The translations under genes were made by a program, and so were the position numbers. A stretch of 39,933 bases of DNA. Origin: Halorubrum californiense DSM 19288 (GTDB lineage Archaea; Halobacteriota; Halobacteria; Halobacteriales; Haloferacaceae). This document shows positions 6,654 through 15,015 of the stretch, in pieces. Where the stretch lies: assembly GCF_000336875.1 (NCBI RefSeq), contig NZ_AOJK01000072.1, positions 548 through 40,480 of the forward strand, given 5' to 3'. Numbering within the stretch: position 1 is the first letter of the stretch; every line of letters starts with the position of its first letter. The notes under the pieces are model-generated. The model was not told the origin of the DNA, made no database searches, and was given only the letters and a program-made list of their open reading frames with translations.

Positions 6654-8876
6654 CTACTCCTCTCGCCCCGCGTACCGCTCGAAGACGTCGCCGACCGCCC
6701 GGCCCGACTCCTTCAGCCGCTCCGTGTACGCCGGTCGGTCCCACGTCTGGGGAACGTACGACAGTGCGTCGAGCCCGCCGTCCGCGCTCCCCGGGACCGC
6801 GTGCGTCAGGTTCGTCTCGGCGTCGAGCGCCGTCGCGTCGCCCCCGCCGTCCCCCGGAACGTACGAGGCCGCGGCGACGTCGATCGACTCGAACGTCTCG
6901 TAGGCGTCGAGCCCCTCGGCCCAGAAGTCCCCGAGCCGACGGCGGCGGCTCGGGTCGGCGACGTTGAGCAGCAGCCACGGGAGCCGGACCTCGACCGCGT
7001 CGTTCGACGGCGAGACGTGAACGTCGGCGAGCGAGTCGTACCGCGGGGAGTCCGGGTTCCCGTTCCCGTAGCGGAGCCCCCCCGTCTCGACCGACTCGAA
7101 CGGGACGCGCTCACCGGTTTCGGGGACGGTGTAACCCCGGTTGATCACCGTCCGCAACGGCGTGAAGTCGCCGGGGGCGGGGTCCCGGTAGCGGTCGAGG
7201 TCGAGCCCAGCGCCGGCCCCGTACTCGTACGCGAAGGCGTCGTAGCGCGGTTCGACGGTCACCCGAGAGGCGTCGGGCCCGCCGAGGCGGACGACGAAGT
7301 CGGCGGGGGCCGTCGCGTCGAGGCCGTACGGAAGGAGCCGCTCGCCGCGGTCGGTGAGACCGAGCGCGAGGAGGTAGTTGGTCGCGTCCCAGTCGGGCTC
7401 GCCGCCGAGGTCCGCGAGTTCGAGCCGGACCGAGAGGTACGCGGCGTCGCTCGTCACGCGGAGCGCCGTCAGCTCGCGGGCCCCGTCCGCGCCGTCGCCG
7501 AGCCGGACGGGGTCGCGAGCGGGCGTCGCTGCGGTCGCGTCTCGCCACGCGTCGGGCGAGCCGTCGAGCGGGACCGCGTTCGCCGGGTCGAACGCGAGCA
7601 GCCCGAACCGCTGTTCCGGCGTCTGGACGTTCGACCAGAACGGTCGACGGTTGGGGTCGGAGAACGGCGCGAAGTTCCACGTCCGCTTGAACCACTCGTC
7701 GTGCCAGCTGAAGACGATCCCGCCGGCGGTGTCGGCCTCCCGGATGTCCTCGTACATCGCGGCGAGTATCCCGCCCTGTTCTGTCTCGGTGTGGCGCCCC
7801 TGATCGCGGCCGTGAACGTCGCGCTGGGAGATCCCGCGCGAAGACGGAACGCCGAACTCGGCGACGAGCAGCGGGTGGTCGGTCGCGCCGACGAGGTCGT
7901 TCAGGTAGCCGGCGTAGCTGTTCGGCTCGCCGCGGTGGTCGACGTAGTTCGCGTACTCGGGCGTCTCGTTCAACAGCGGCGGGTAGTACGGGTACACGTG
8001 GTACGCCGCGAACGTGCCGGCCTCGGACGCGTCGGTCGCGACGACCGCGTCCGGGTCGACGGAGACGGCGTCCTCGTCGGGGAACGGCTCGTACGGGTGG
8101 TCGAGGGGGTCGGTCGTCACCCAGTTGGTGAACGCCGCGGGGCGCTGCGCGCCGTACTCGTCGGCCTCGTACGCGACGGCGGCGTCGAGGCGGGCCGCGA
8201 GCCACGCCTCGAACGGGGACCCGTCCGGCGCGGCGAGGAACTCGCCGTCGTGGCCGGTCGCCTCGGTGACCCAGTTCGTCTCGCGGACGACCGCCGGCGG
8301 CCACTCGATGCCGACGACGTAGCCGAGGACGGCGTCGCTCACGTCGGCGTCGTACGTCCCGCTGGCGTACCCGAGCTCCGGCTCGACCGTCGTCGCGCCG
8401 TGGACGGCGTCGACGACCTGCCGCATCGAGCGGTCGAACGACGGCGACAGCGACGTGGCGTCGCCCGCCTCGCGGAGGGTCTCCTCGCCGATCCAGTTGC
8501 CGTGGAGGACGTAGATCGGGTCGGCGTGCGACCGGTTGTACGCCGCGAGCGCCCGGTAGAGCGCGGGCGGGTGGACGGTGTACACGCGGACGACGTTGAC
8601 GCGCAACTCGCCCATCAGCTCCAGCCAGCGGTCGTACTCGGCGCGGGTGATCGCCGCCTCGCCGGGGAACCGGCCGGGCTTGGCCATCCCGAGGTTCACG
8701 CCGCGGACCGACAGAGAGTCGAACGCTCCTCCGTCCACCGCGACCTCGAACCCCTCGTCGCCGACGCGGAACCGGCGCGGCGGGCCCTCGTCCGAACCGA
8801 GGCCGCGGAAGCCGCAGCCGGCGGTCCCGACCGCACCGGCGACCCCGACGCGACCGAGGAATCGGCGTCTGCGCAT
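6654..8876 (-). CDS. Secreted Tat lipoprotein, glycoside hydrolase-like TIM-barrel protein
   Basis: A 740-aa protein starting MRRRRFLGRVGVAGAVGTAG followed by Cys21: a twin-arginine signal with a lipobox (TAGC), so a membrane-anchored extracellular lipoprotein. SVRGVNLGMAKPGRFPGE, then VNVVRVYTVHPP and LLVAEFGVPSS, resemble the (beta/alpha)8 barrel of GH2/GH5-like hydrolases. The Glu in AEFG is a candidate nucleophile; GGIVFSWHDEWFKRTWN closes the barrel. Roughly the last 300 residues are beta-rich and may bind sugar. An upstream in-frame ATG exists (9020), but only the 8876 start gives a signal peptide, and a TATA-like box sits 27 nt before it. It is near the GT2 synthase and may trim its polysaccharide. 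The family is inferred from motifs only. Confidence 0.7.
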   Translation of the reverse strand: MRRRRFLGRVGVAGAVGTAGCGFRGLGSDEGPPRRFRVGDEGFEVAVDGGAFDSLSVRGVNLGMAKPGRFPGEAAITRAEYDRWLELMGELRVNVVRVYTVHPPALYRALAAYNRSHADPIYVLHGNWIGEETLREAGDATSLSPSFDRSMRQVVDAVHGATTVEPELGYASGTYDADVSDAVLGYVVGIEWPPAVVRETNWVTEATGHDGEFLAAPDGSPFEAWLAARLDAAVAYEADEYGAQRPAAFTNWVTTDPLDHPYEPFPDEDAVSVDPDAVVATDASEAGTFAAYHVYPYYPPLLNETPEYANYVDHRGEPNSYAGYLNDLVGATDHPLLVAEFGVPSSRGISQRDVHGRDQGRHTETEQGGILAAMYEDIREADTAGGIVFSWHDEWFKRTWNFAPFSDPNRRPFWSNVQTPEQRFGLLAFDPANAVPLDGSPDAWRDATAATPARDPVRLGDGADGARELTALRVTSDAAYLSVRLELADLGGEPDWDATNYLLALGLTDRGERLLPYGLDATAPADFVVRLGGPDASRVTVEPRYDAFAYEYGAGAGLDLDRYRDPAPGDFTPLRTVINRGYTVPETGERVPFESVETGGLRYGNGNPDSPRYDSLADVHVSPSNDAVEVRLPWLLLNVADPSRRRRLGDFWAEGLDAYETFESIDVAAASYVPGDGGGDATALDAETNLTHAVPGSADGGLDALSYVPQTWDRPAYTERLKESGRAVGDVFERYAGREE

Positions 8877-8899
8877 GAGAGAACGTGTCGGCGGACCGA

Positions 8900-8906
8900 G
8901 ATAAGG
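8900..8906 (-). promoter_or_regulatory. TATA-like element of the glycoside hydrolase gene
   Basis: Read on the minus strand this is CCTTATC, centred about 27 nt upstream of the ATG at 8876. That spacing predicts a leaderless transcript and supports the lipoprotein start. Confidence 0.4.
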
Positions 8907-8985
8907 CTGTCTTCGGCCCGGTCCAAGATGCGGTTTTATAATGAGGCCGCGACAAATGTTATCATAACCGGCGACCCGCTTTACC

Positions 8986-10149
8986 ATGGTGTCTGACACG
9001 TCCCGTTCCGAACCGTTCAAGAGCCTGCTACAGCTGACCGCGACCGATCAGTCGACCGAGGAGCGGCTCCTGAAGGCGATAGACGTCGGCCGGGAGTACC
9101 TCGGCGTCGACAACGGCGTGCTCTCGTACACCGGCGAGGGGCGCTACGAGGTGGTCGAGACGAACATCCAGACCGGCCCCTACGCCCAGGGGGGCGTCGT
9201 CGACCTCGACGGGACGTGGTGTCGCCACGTCGTCGAAAGCGGCGAGGCGATAGGCTTCGCAGACGCGGCCGAAACCGAGTACCGCGACGACCGCGCGCTG
9301 GAGGCGACCGGGCTCCACTGCTACGTCGGCGCCGAGGTGACCGTCGACGGAGAGACGTACGGAACGCTCTGCTTCTCCGACGACGTTCCGCGAGACGATC
9401 CGATCACGGACGCCGAGCGCGACTTCGTCTCGGTGCTCGCGCGGTGGGTGAGCACCGAACTCGAACGGCAGAAACACTACGCGGAGCTGCGCGAGCAGAA
9501 CGAGCGGCTCGACGAGTTCACCGGGATCGTCGCGCACGACCTCCGGAACCCGCTGTCGGGGGCCATCGGCTTCGTCGAACTCGCGCAGGAGCGCGTCAGC
9601 GGGCAGACGGCCGAGTTCCTCGACCGCGTCCGGGGGGCGCTCGACCGGATGGAGTCGATGATCGCGGAGTGCCTGATCCTCGCGAAGGAGGGCGCCGACG
9701 TGGGCGAGCGGAGTTCGGTCGCGCTCGAACCCCTCGTCAGGGAGGCGTGGGACACGGTCCGGACGCGCGACGCGACGCTGACGGTGGACGTGGCCCCCGA
9801 GACGGCGATCGTCGCCGACGAGATGCGCCTCCGACGGCTCTTCGAGAACCTCTTCCGCAACAGCGTGGAACACGGCGGCCCGAGCGTCTCGGTGACGGTG
9901 ACCGGCGACGCGGACGGCTTCGCGGTCGCGGACGACGGGCCGGGGCTCCCGCCGGCGGTCGAGGCGGCGCTCACTGCGGCCGACGCGGAGAACGTCAAGT
10001 CGTTCGGACTCGGGCTGTTGGTCGTTCAGCGCGTGGTGACGGGCCACGGTTGGGACCTCGCCGTCGACAGCGCCGACGACGGGACGCGGTTCGCCGTGAG
10101 CGACGTCAACGCCGCGGAGCCGGTCCACGAGGCGCTGCGCTCGGACTAG
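8986..10149 (+). CDS. GAF-domain sensor histidine kinase
   Basis: A 387-aa soluble kinase. Residues about 20-165 form a GAF sensor domain (LDGTWCRHVVESGEAIG, VTVDGETYGTLCF). A short helix follows, then the HisKA motif IVAHDLRNPLSGAIG with His184. The ATPase domain has the N-box NLFRNSVEHGG, G1 VADDGPGLPP and G2 FGLGLLVVQRV. It would autophosphorylate in response to an intracellular cue and pass phosphate to a receiver. There are no membrane segments. The nearest receiver gene (13.4 kb) is broken by a stop codon. Its 3' end overlaps the convergent GT2 gene by 44 bp. Confidence 0.88.
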   Translation: MVSDTSRSEPFKSLLQLTATDQSTEERLLKAIDVGREYLGVDNGVLSYTGEGRYEVVETNIQTGPYAQGGVVDLDGTWCRHVVESGEAIGFADAAETEYRDDRALEATGLHCYVGAEVTVDGETYGTLCFSDDVPRDDPITDAERDFVSVLARWVSTELERQKHYAELREQNERLDEFTGIVAHDLRNPLSGAIGFVELAQERVSGQTAEFLDRVRGALDRMESMIAECLILAKEGADVGERSSVALEPLVREAWDTVRTRDATLTVDVAPETAIVADEMRLRRLFENLFRNSVEHGGPSVSVTVTGDADGFAVADDGPGLPPAVEAALTAADAENVKSFGLGLLVVQRVVTGHGWDLAVDSADDGTRFAVSDVNAAEPVHEALRSD

Positions 10150-12124
10150 CTGCCCCGTCCGTGACCCAGACGACCCCCTCGTCGCCGGCGCCGTCCAAGG
10201 GGTCGCGAGTCCAGACGAATCCGCCGTCACCGGGGCCGAGCGACGGGTCGGTGACCCAGACGAACCCCCCGTCGCCGGCCCCTTCCGAGAAGTCGGTCGT
10301 CGCCGCGAGCCGCGCGGATCCGTCGTCGTCGAGCGCGAGGACGAAGCCGCCGTCACTGGCGCCGAGCGACGGGTCAGTGACCCAGACGAATCCCCCGTCG
10401 CCGATCCCCTCCGAGAAGTCGGTCGTCCAGACGAATCCGCCGTCGCCGGCGCCGGCAGTCAGCTCCGGGGTCGGGACGAACCGCCCCGTGTTTTCGTCGG
10501 CCGCGATCCCGGCGAGCCAGCGGACCCCGTCCGTCTCCGGCGCGTCGACGAGCCGGTCAACCCAGACGAATCCGCCGTCCTCCGTCGACGATGCGGCCGC
10601 ACCCGTTTCGGACGCCGAATCGTCCGGTCCGGATTCGGAGACCGCCGACGCGGTCGCCGCGACGCCCGCTCCGGCGGCGCCCGCCGCCTCGGCGCTGTCG
10701 GTCCCGGCGTCGCCGAAGCCCCGCCGCTCCATGGCCCCCCACGACTGGTCGCCGCGGAGGTACTCGACCAGGCCGTGCCAGGCGACGATCGTCTTCCACT
10801 GGCGGTAGCCGAAGTTTTCTAACACGCCGTACCAGAGCAGTCGGAGGATGTCCCACGGAGACTCGTAGCGGTTGTAGCTCCACACCTCGCTGAACACGCC
10901 GAACCACGAGAGGAACACGCCGGCGCCGACCGTGAGCAGCAGGAAGACGAGGAAGAACTCGATGTTGAGGATGCCGAGGTACCACCCGAGCGGGAGCAAC
11001 ACGTAGCCGAACCCCTCGATGAGCGGGCCGAGCGCCTCGGCGGCGGTGAAGAACGGTAACACGACCGTGCCGACGCGACCGTACGCCCGACGGAAGAACA
11101 TCCGCCGGCTCGCGACGACCGTCTCTAACATTCCCCGGTACCACCGGCGGCGCTGGCGCCCCAGCGTCCGGAGCGTCTCCGGGACTTCGGTCCACGCGAC
11201 GGGCTCCGGGACGAACTCGATCCGGTAGTCCACGTCGGCGTCGGAGAGGTGTTCGTGGAGGCGGATGACCACGTCGAAGTCCTCCGTGATCGTGTCGTGC
11301 CGGTAGCCGCCGATCTCGCGGACCCGATCGGTCCGGAACACGCCGAACGCGCCGGAGATGAGGATCAACCCCTTCAGGCGGGCGAGCCCGAGCCGCCCGG
11401 AGTAGAACGCCCGCAGGTACTCCATCACCTGAACGCCCGCGAGCCCGGTCTTCGGGAGGTTGATCTCCTTGACCTGGCCGTCCTGAACGACGCAGTCGTT
11501 CGCCACGCGGATCGTGCCCCCGCTGGCGACCGTCCGCGAGGGCTCCTCGAGGAACGGCACGACGACGTCTAACAACGCGTCGCGGTCGATCACGGTGTCC
11601 GCGTCGACCGCGCAGAACAGCTCCTGATCGGTGAGCCAGACGCCGGCGTTGAGCGCGTCGCTCTTCCCGCCGTTCTCCTTGTCGACGACGAGGAGGTTCT
11701 CGTGGGTCGCGGAGCGGTACACGCCCCGGATCGGCTCCGAGGGCACGTCGTACGGCACCTCGGCGTCGACCGGACGGAGCCCGAACGCGTCTTCGAGCCG
11801 TTCGAGCGTGGCGTCCGAGGAGCCGTCGTTGACCACGACGATCTCCTGGTCGGGGTAGTTGAGCGCGAGCATCGAGCGCACGCTCTCGACGATGCTCGCC
11901 GCCTCGTTGTACGCCGGCACGACCATCGCGACGCCGGGGTAGAACGGGCTGTCGAACGCGCGGAACGACGGGGTCCACTCCGACTCGCGGACGCTGTCCC
12001 GGAGCTGTGCCAGCGCGAGCACGTGGATCAGCAGGTAGCCGACGTTGATCAGCAGGTAGTACGTGACGATGAACACCCCGGATCCGACGACGAGCGTCGT
12101 CCCGAGCGCTTCGAGCGTCGTCAT
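10106..12124 (-). CDS. Processive family 2 glycosyltransferase with repetitive C-terminal tail
   Basis: A 672-aa membrane synthase. An N-terminal membrane segment (about residues 9-35) precedes the GT2 domain: VVPAYNEAASI, VVNDGSSDAT, ENGGKSDALNAG, AVDADTVIDRDAL, TITEDFDVVIRL and QRRRWYRGM. These are the D, DxD, TED and (Q/R)xxRW motifs of cellulose-, PNAG- and hyaluronan-type synthases. Several membrane helices follow (about residues 355-430). The tail (about 515-660) has seven copies of a DGGFVW-like motif, unusual for this family. The start ATG overlaps the stop of the HEAT gene (ATGA), so translation is coupled; a longer in-frame extension would lie inside that gene. The polymer made is unknown. 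Confidence 0.82.
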   Translation of the reverse strand: MTTLEALGTTLVVGSGVFIVTYYLLINVGYLLIHVLALAQLRDSVRESEWTPSFRAFDSPFYPGVAMVVPAYNEAASIVESVRSMLALNYPDQEIVVVNDGSSDATLERLEDAFGLRPVDAEVPYDVPSEPIRGVYRSATHENLLVVDKENGGKSDALNAGVWLTDQELFCAVDADTVIDRDALLDVVVPFLEEPSRTVASGGTIRVANDCVVQDGQVKEINLPKTGLAGVQVMEYLRAFYSGRLGLARLKGLILISGAFGVFRTDRVREIGGYRHDTITEDFDVVIRLHEHLSDADVDYRIEFVPEPVAWTEVPETLRTLGRQRRRWYRGMLETVVASRRMFFRRAYGRVGTVVLPFFTAAEALGPLIEGFGYVLLPLGWYLGILNIEFFLVFLLLTVGAGVFLSWFGVFSEVWSYNRYESPWDILRLLWYGVLENFGYRQWKTIVAWHGLVEYLRGDQSWGAMERRGFGDAGTDSAEAAGAAGAGVAATASAVSESGPDDSASETGAAASSTEDGGFVWVDRLVDAPETDGVRWLAGIAADENTGRFVPTPELTAGAGDGGFVWTTDFSEGIGDGGFVWVTDPSLGASDGGFVLALDDDGSARLAATTDFSEGAGDGGFVWVTDPSLGPGDGGFVWTRDPLDGAGDEGVVWVTDGAASPSAAPRGPAPRR
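10214..10427 (-). repeat. Direct duplication (two 88-bp copies, 126-bp offset) in the GT2 tail
   Basis: Bases 10214-10301 and 10340-10427 are near-identical, offset by 126 bp (42 codons), so the frame is kept. Both encode TDFSEG-x-GDGGFVWVTDPSLG followed by another DGGFV. Single DGGFVW units also flank the pair. In-frame spacing and third-position differences indicate an expanding protein repeat under coding constraint. Confidence 0.8.
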
Positions 12125-13362
12125 CCGCGCACCTCGTCGTGGAGTCGGTCGCGGTCGCGAGAGATGTCTCGCGCGAGCCGATCGAAGCGGGCGTGCTCGA
12201 CGGCCCACGCCCACGCGACATCGAATGCGGCGGTCTCATCGGCGGGTCGACCGTGGGCGGACGCGGTTCGGTCCGCCTCGATGTCGGCGCGCGGCGGGTC
12301 GTTCGGGTCCACCGCTTCCGCCGAGGTCCCCTGTGAGACCAGCGTCTCGGCCGCGGTGACCTGTGCCCGCGCGTCGGGGTCCGCGGTCCCGGCGGTCTCG
12401 ATCGCCGCGATTGCCTCCGCGTCCCCCCACGTCCCGAGCGCTCGGTACGCGCTCGCGCGGACCGGCGGGGTCGGGTCGGCGGCGATCGCGGTGAGGTCGA
12501 CGGCGTCCCTGACCGCCCGGTTCCAACCGTACGCGCCCAGCGCCCGCCACGCGGCTGACCGCACCCTCGGGTCGGGGCTCGACAGCGACCCGACGGCCCA
12601 CGAGAGATCGGCGTCCCCGACCACGGTGGTGAGGTGGCGGACGACGAGCAGCACCTGCCGCTGGAGCGCCGGATCCCAGCCGTCGAAGTCGGCGGCCGCC
12701 CGGTCGAAGAACGGCCCGGGGTCGCGCTCGGCGACGCGGTACAGCGTGTCGACACCGAACACCGAGAACGACTCCGGCTCGTCGCGGAGGAGCAGGTCGA
12801 CGCCGGTCGCCGCGCAGTCATCCGTCTCGGCCGCATACAGCACCCGAGCGGCCGCGGCGCGCTCGCGCGGCGTCTCGAGACAGTGCGCTCTGAGCAGGTC
12901 GCGGTCGGGCGCGTCGTGGAGCAGGGCGAGCCAGACGAGCGCGTGGGTGCGGTCCCAGTAGCCGCCGTTCGCGATCTCGCGGCGGGCCCGCTCGTGGACG
13001 CCCAGCGCCCGCCCGAGTCCGGCCAGCGCGTCGGCGTCGCGGCCGTCGAGCTCGCGGAGGTACACGTCGAGCAGCGACTCCAGTTCTTCTCGCTCCGCCG
13101 CCGAGACCCCGGCGACCCACTCGTCCCACGCCGGGTCGTCGCGGCCGTAGAGCCGGTCGAGTAGCTCCGACCGCAGCGCGGCGCGCATCGGGACGCGCTG
13201 CCGGCGTCGCCGGGCCGTAAAAACCGAGTAGCTGAGCGTGAGGACCGCCACCGCGAACAGCAGCGAGCCGAGCACGACGACGGCGAGCGAGAGCGTCCCC
13301 GACTGGGGGCCTGCGAGCGGACCGTACACCGACGCCGCCGTGGTCGAGGCCGCGAGCGTCAC
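12121..13362 (-). CDS. Membrane-anchored HEAT-repeat protein
   Basis: A 413-aa protein that starts with GTG 3 nt after the receiver-gene stop. Residues about 23-48 form one membrane helix (TLSLAVVVLGSLLFAVAVLT) followed by the basic RRRRQR, so the large C-terminal part is cytoplasmic. That part is all-alpha. Two clear HEAT units are visible: SPDPRVRSAAWRALGAYGW and DPTPPVRASAYRALGTWGD (about residues 255-320). HEAT proteins are scaffolds; the position between a receiver gene and a GT2 synthase, with an ATGA overlap to the synthase, suggests that it links the regulator to the synthase. The open frame extends further upstream in a different frame from the receiver gene, but that part is an arginine-rich shadow. 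Confidence 0.68.
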   Translation of the reverse strand: MTLAASTTAASVYGPLAGPQSGTLSLAVVVLGSLLFAVAVLTLSYSVFTARRRRQRVPMRAALRSELLDRLYGRDDPAWDEWVAGVSAAEREELESLLDVYLRELDGRDADALAGLGRALGVHERARREIANGGYWDRTHALVWLALLHDAPDRDLLRAHCLETPRERAAAARVLYAAETDDCAATGVDLLLRDEPESFSVFGVDTLYRVAERDPGPFFDRAAADFDGWDPALQRQVLLVVRHLTTVVGDADLSWAVGSLSSPDPRVRSAAWRALGAYGWNRAVRDAVDLTAIAADPTPPVRASAYRALGTWGDAEAIAAIETAGTADPDARAQVTAAETLVSQGTSAEAVDPNDPPRADIEADRTASAHGRPADETAAFDVAWAWAVEHARFDRLARDISRDRDRLHDEVRG

Positions 13363-13364
13363 GG

Positions 13365-13745
13365 TTACGCCTCGACCAGTCGGTCGATCCGGACCAGCAG
13401 TTCGTTCGGACTGAACGGCTTCGTGAGGTACTCGTCGGCGCCGGAGTCGAGCCCCTTCAGCACGTCGGCCTCCTGGCCGCGCGAGGTGAGCATCACGACG
13501 GGGACCTCCGGGTCGACCGCGAGCTCGCCGCGCCGGATCGTCCGCAGCAGCTGAGTGCCCTTCATCCGCGGCATCATCACGTCGAGGACGACCACGTCGG
13601 GGGCGGCGTCGGCCTCGTCTAACGCCTGCCGGCACTCCTCGCCGTCGTGACACACCGTCAGGTCGTACCCCGCGTTCGACAGTTTTTACTGGAGGATCGA
13701 CCGGATCGTCTCGTCGTCGTCCGCGATGACGGCCGATTTAGCCAC
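13365..13745 (-). pseudogene. Response regulator receiver domain, interrupted by an in-frame TAA
   Basis: Reading from GTG 13745 gives VAKSAVIADDDETIRSILQ, then TAA (13688-13686), then KLSNAGYDLTVCHDGEECRQ and the rest of a receiver domain in the same frame. The acidic pair lies before the stop; the phosphorylated Asp (VVVLDVMMPRMKG), the conserved Thr (VVMLTSRG) and Lys (YLTKPFSPNE) lie after it. Without the stop this would be an ordinary 126-aa single-domain regulator. A restart at GTG 13655 would lack the acidic pair and first strand. It is either a recent nonsense mutation, a base error, or read through. The HEAT and GT2 genes follow in the same direction. Confidence 0.72.
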
Positions 13746-13806
13746 ATTGGAAGTACGTGCGGTTGGCTACTTTACTTTTCGGCACCGACGCTCGGTCCCG
13801 CGAACG

Positions 13807-13814
13807 ATTTAAAT
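13807..13814 (+). promoter_or_regulatory. TATA box of the nucleotidyltransferase-glmS operon
   Basis: ATTTAAAT is centred 27 nt upstream of ATG 13838, the expected spacing for a leaderless haloarchaeal transcript. It supports 13838 as the start rather than the in-frame codon at 13757. Confidence 0.6.
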
Positions 13815-13837
13815 CGCGGCGGACAGACCGTTCTCGT

Positions 13838-15013
13838 ATGGGAATCGACTCCGTAACCGCGGTGATCCTCGCCGCGGGCGAGGGACGGCGCCTGGCGCCG
13901 CTGACGAACCGGCGGCCGAAGCCGATGGTGCCGGTGGCGAATCGGCCTCTACTCGAACACGTGATCGAGGCGATCACGGCGACGGCGATCGACCGGATCG
14001 TCCTCGTCGTCGGCTACGAACAGGAGCGCATCCGGAACCACTTCGGCGACGGCGACGACTGGGGGGTGACGATCGAGTACGTCGAGCAGTCGACCCAGCT
14101 GGGAACCGGCCACGCCGTGTTACAAGCCGAGCCGGTCGTCGACGGCCCGTTCGTCGTGCTCAACGGCGATCGGATCGTCGACCCCGCCGTCGTCTCGCAC
14201 GTCCGCGACCGAGCGATCGACGACGACCTCCCCGCGATGACTGTCACGACCGCCGCGAACCCGCGCCAGTACGGCGTGGTGACGCTCGACGGCGACCGCG
14301 TGACCGACATCGACGAGAAGCCGGAGGGGACGGTGGAGACGAACCAGATCAACGCCGGCGTCTACGCCTTCTCCCCGGCCGTCTTCGACGCGATCCGCGA
14401 GACGCACGTGGCCGGCGAGCTGGCGATCACGGCGACACTCAACGATCTCGCCGCGACCGAGACGCTGTCGGCCGTCCGGTACGACGGCCGCTGGCTCGAC
14501 GTGTCGAACCTGTGGGACCTCCTGACCGTGAACGCGGCACTGATCGGTGATTCTGGGGCGTCGAACGCCGACGGTCCCGCCTTTGGCGACTCCGTGACCG
14601 TCGCCGACGACGCCGCGCTCGCGGGCAACGTCCGCGTGGGGCCGAACGTGACGATCGGCGGCAGCACCGCTGTCGGCAGTAACGCGACCATCGAGGCGGG
14701 CGCGGTGGTGGAGAACGCCGTGATCTTCCCCGACGCCGTGATCGGCGCCGGGGCGGTAGTCAGGGACGCGATCGTCGCCGGCAACGCCCGGATTGGTCCG
14801 AACGCGACGGTCGCCGGCGGTCCGGCGACCGTGGTCGTGGGCGACGCCGTCCACCGCGGCGTTGAGCTCGGCGGCGTGGTCGGCGACAACGCCACCGTCG
14901 GGAGCGGCGCGACGCTCGCCGACGGCGCGATCGTCGGCGACGACGTCACCGCCGACGCGGGGGTCGTGATCGACGGACGAGTCGAGTCGGGCGCGGTCGT
15001 TCGGAGGGGGTAA
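13838..15013 (+). CDS. Sugar-1-phosphate nucleotidyltransferase with left-handed beta-helix
   Basis: A 391-aa protein. TAVILAAGEGRRLAPLTN (residues 6-23), RRPKPMVPV and FVVLNGDRIVD are the nucleotidyltransferase signatures. YGVVTLDGDRVTDIDEKP and RWLDVSNLWDLLTVN complete that domain (to about residue 235). Hexapeptide repeats follow to the end (for example GPNVTIGGSTAVGSNATI). Unlike the enzyme at 5.4 kb it lacks the NLRHD and GRRKLGA segments, so an acetyltransferase activity is doubtful. It ends 2 bp before glmS, so it probably supplies an NDP-amino sugar or NDP-hexose in the same pathway. The nucleotide and sugar cannot be assigned. Confidence 0.82.
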   Translation: MGIDSVTAVILAAGEGRRLAPLTNRRPKPMVPVANRPLLEHVIEAITATAIDRIVLVVGYEQERIRNHFGDGDDWGVTIEYVEQSTQLGTGHAVLQAEPVVDGPFVVLNGDRIVDPAVVSHVRDRAIDDDLPAMTVTTAANPRQYGVVTLDGDRVTDIDEKPEGTVETNQINAGVYAFSPAVFDAIRETHVAGELAITATLNDLAATETLSAVRYDGRWLDVSNLWDLLTVNAALIGDSGASNADGPAFGDSVTVADDAALAGNVRVGPNVTIGGSTAVGSNATIEAGAVVENAVIFPDAVIGAGAVVRDAIVAGNARIGPNATVAGGPATVVVGDAVHRGVELGGVVGDNATVGSGATLADGAIVGDDVTADAGVVIDGRVESGAVVRRG

Positions 15014-15015
15014 CC

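Noticed and set aside
6801-8996. 731-codon open frame opposite the glycoside hydrolase
   Set aside because: No recognisable domain; the opposite strand encodes a signal peptide and enzyme motifs.
10156-10580. Repeat array as a possible CRISPR or DNA-level satellite
   Set aside because: Repeat spacing is in multiples of codons within an intact GT2 frame and there are no unique spacers of constant length.
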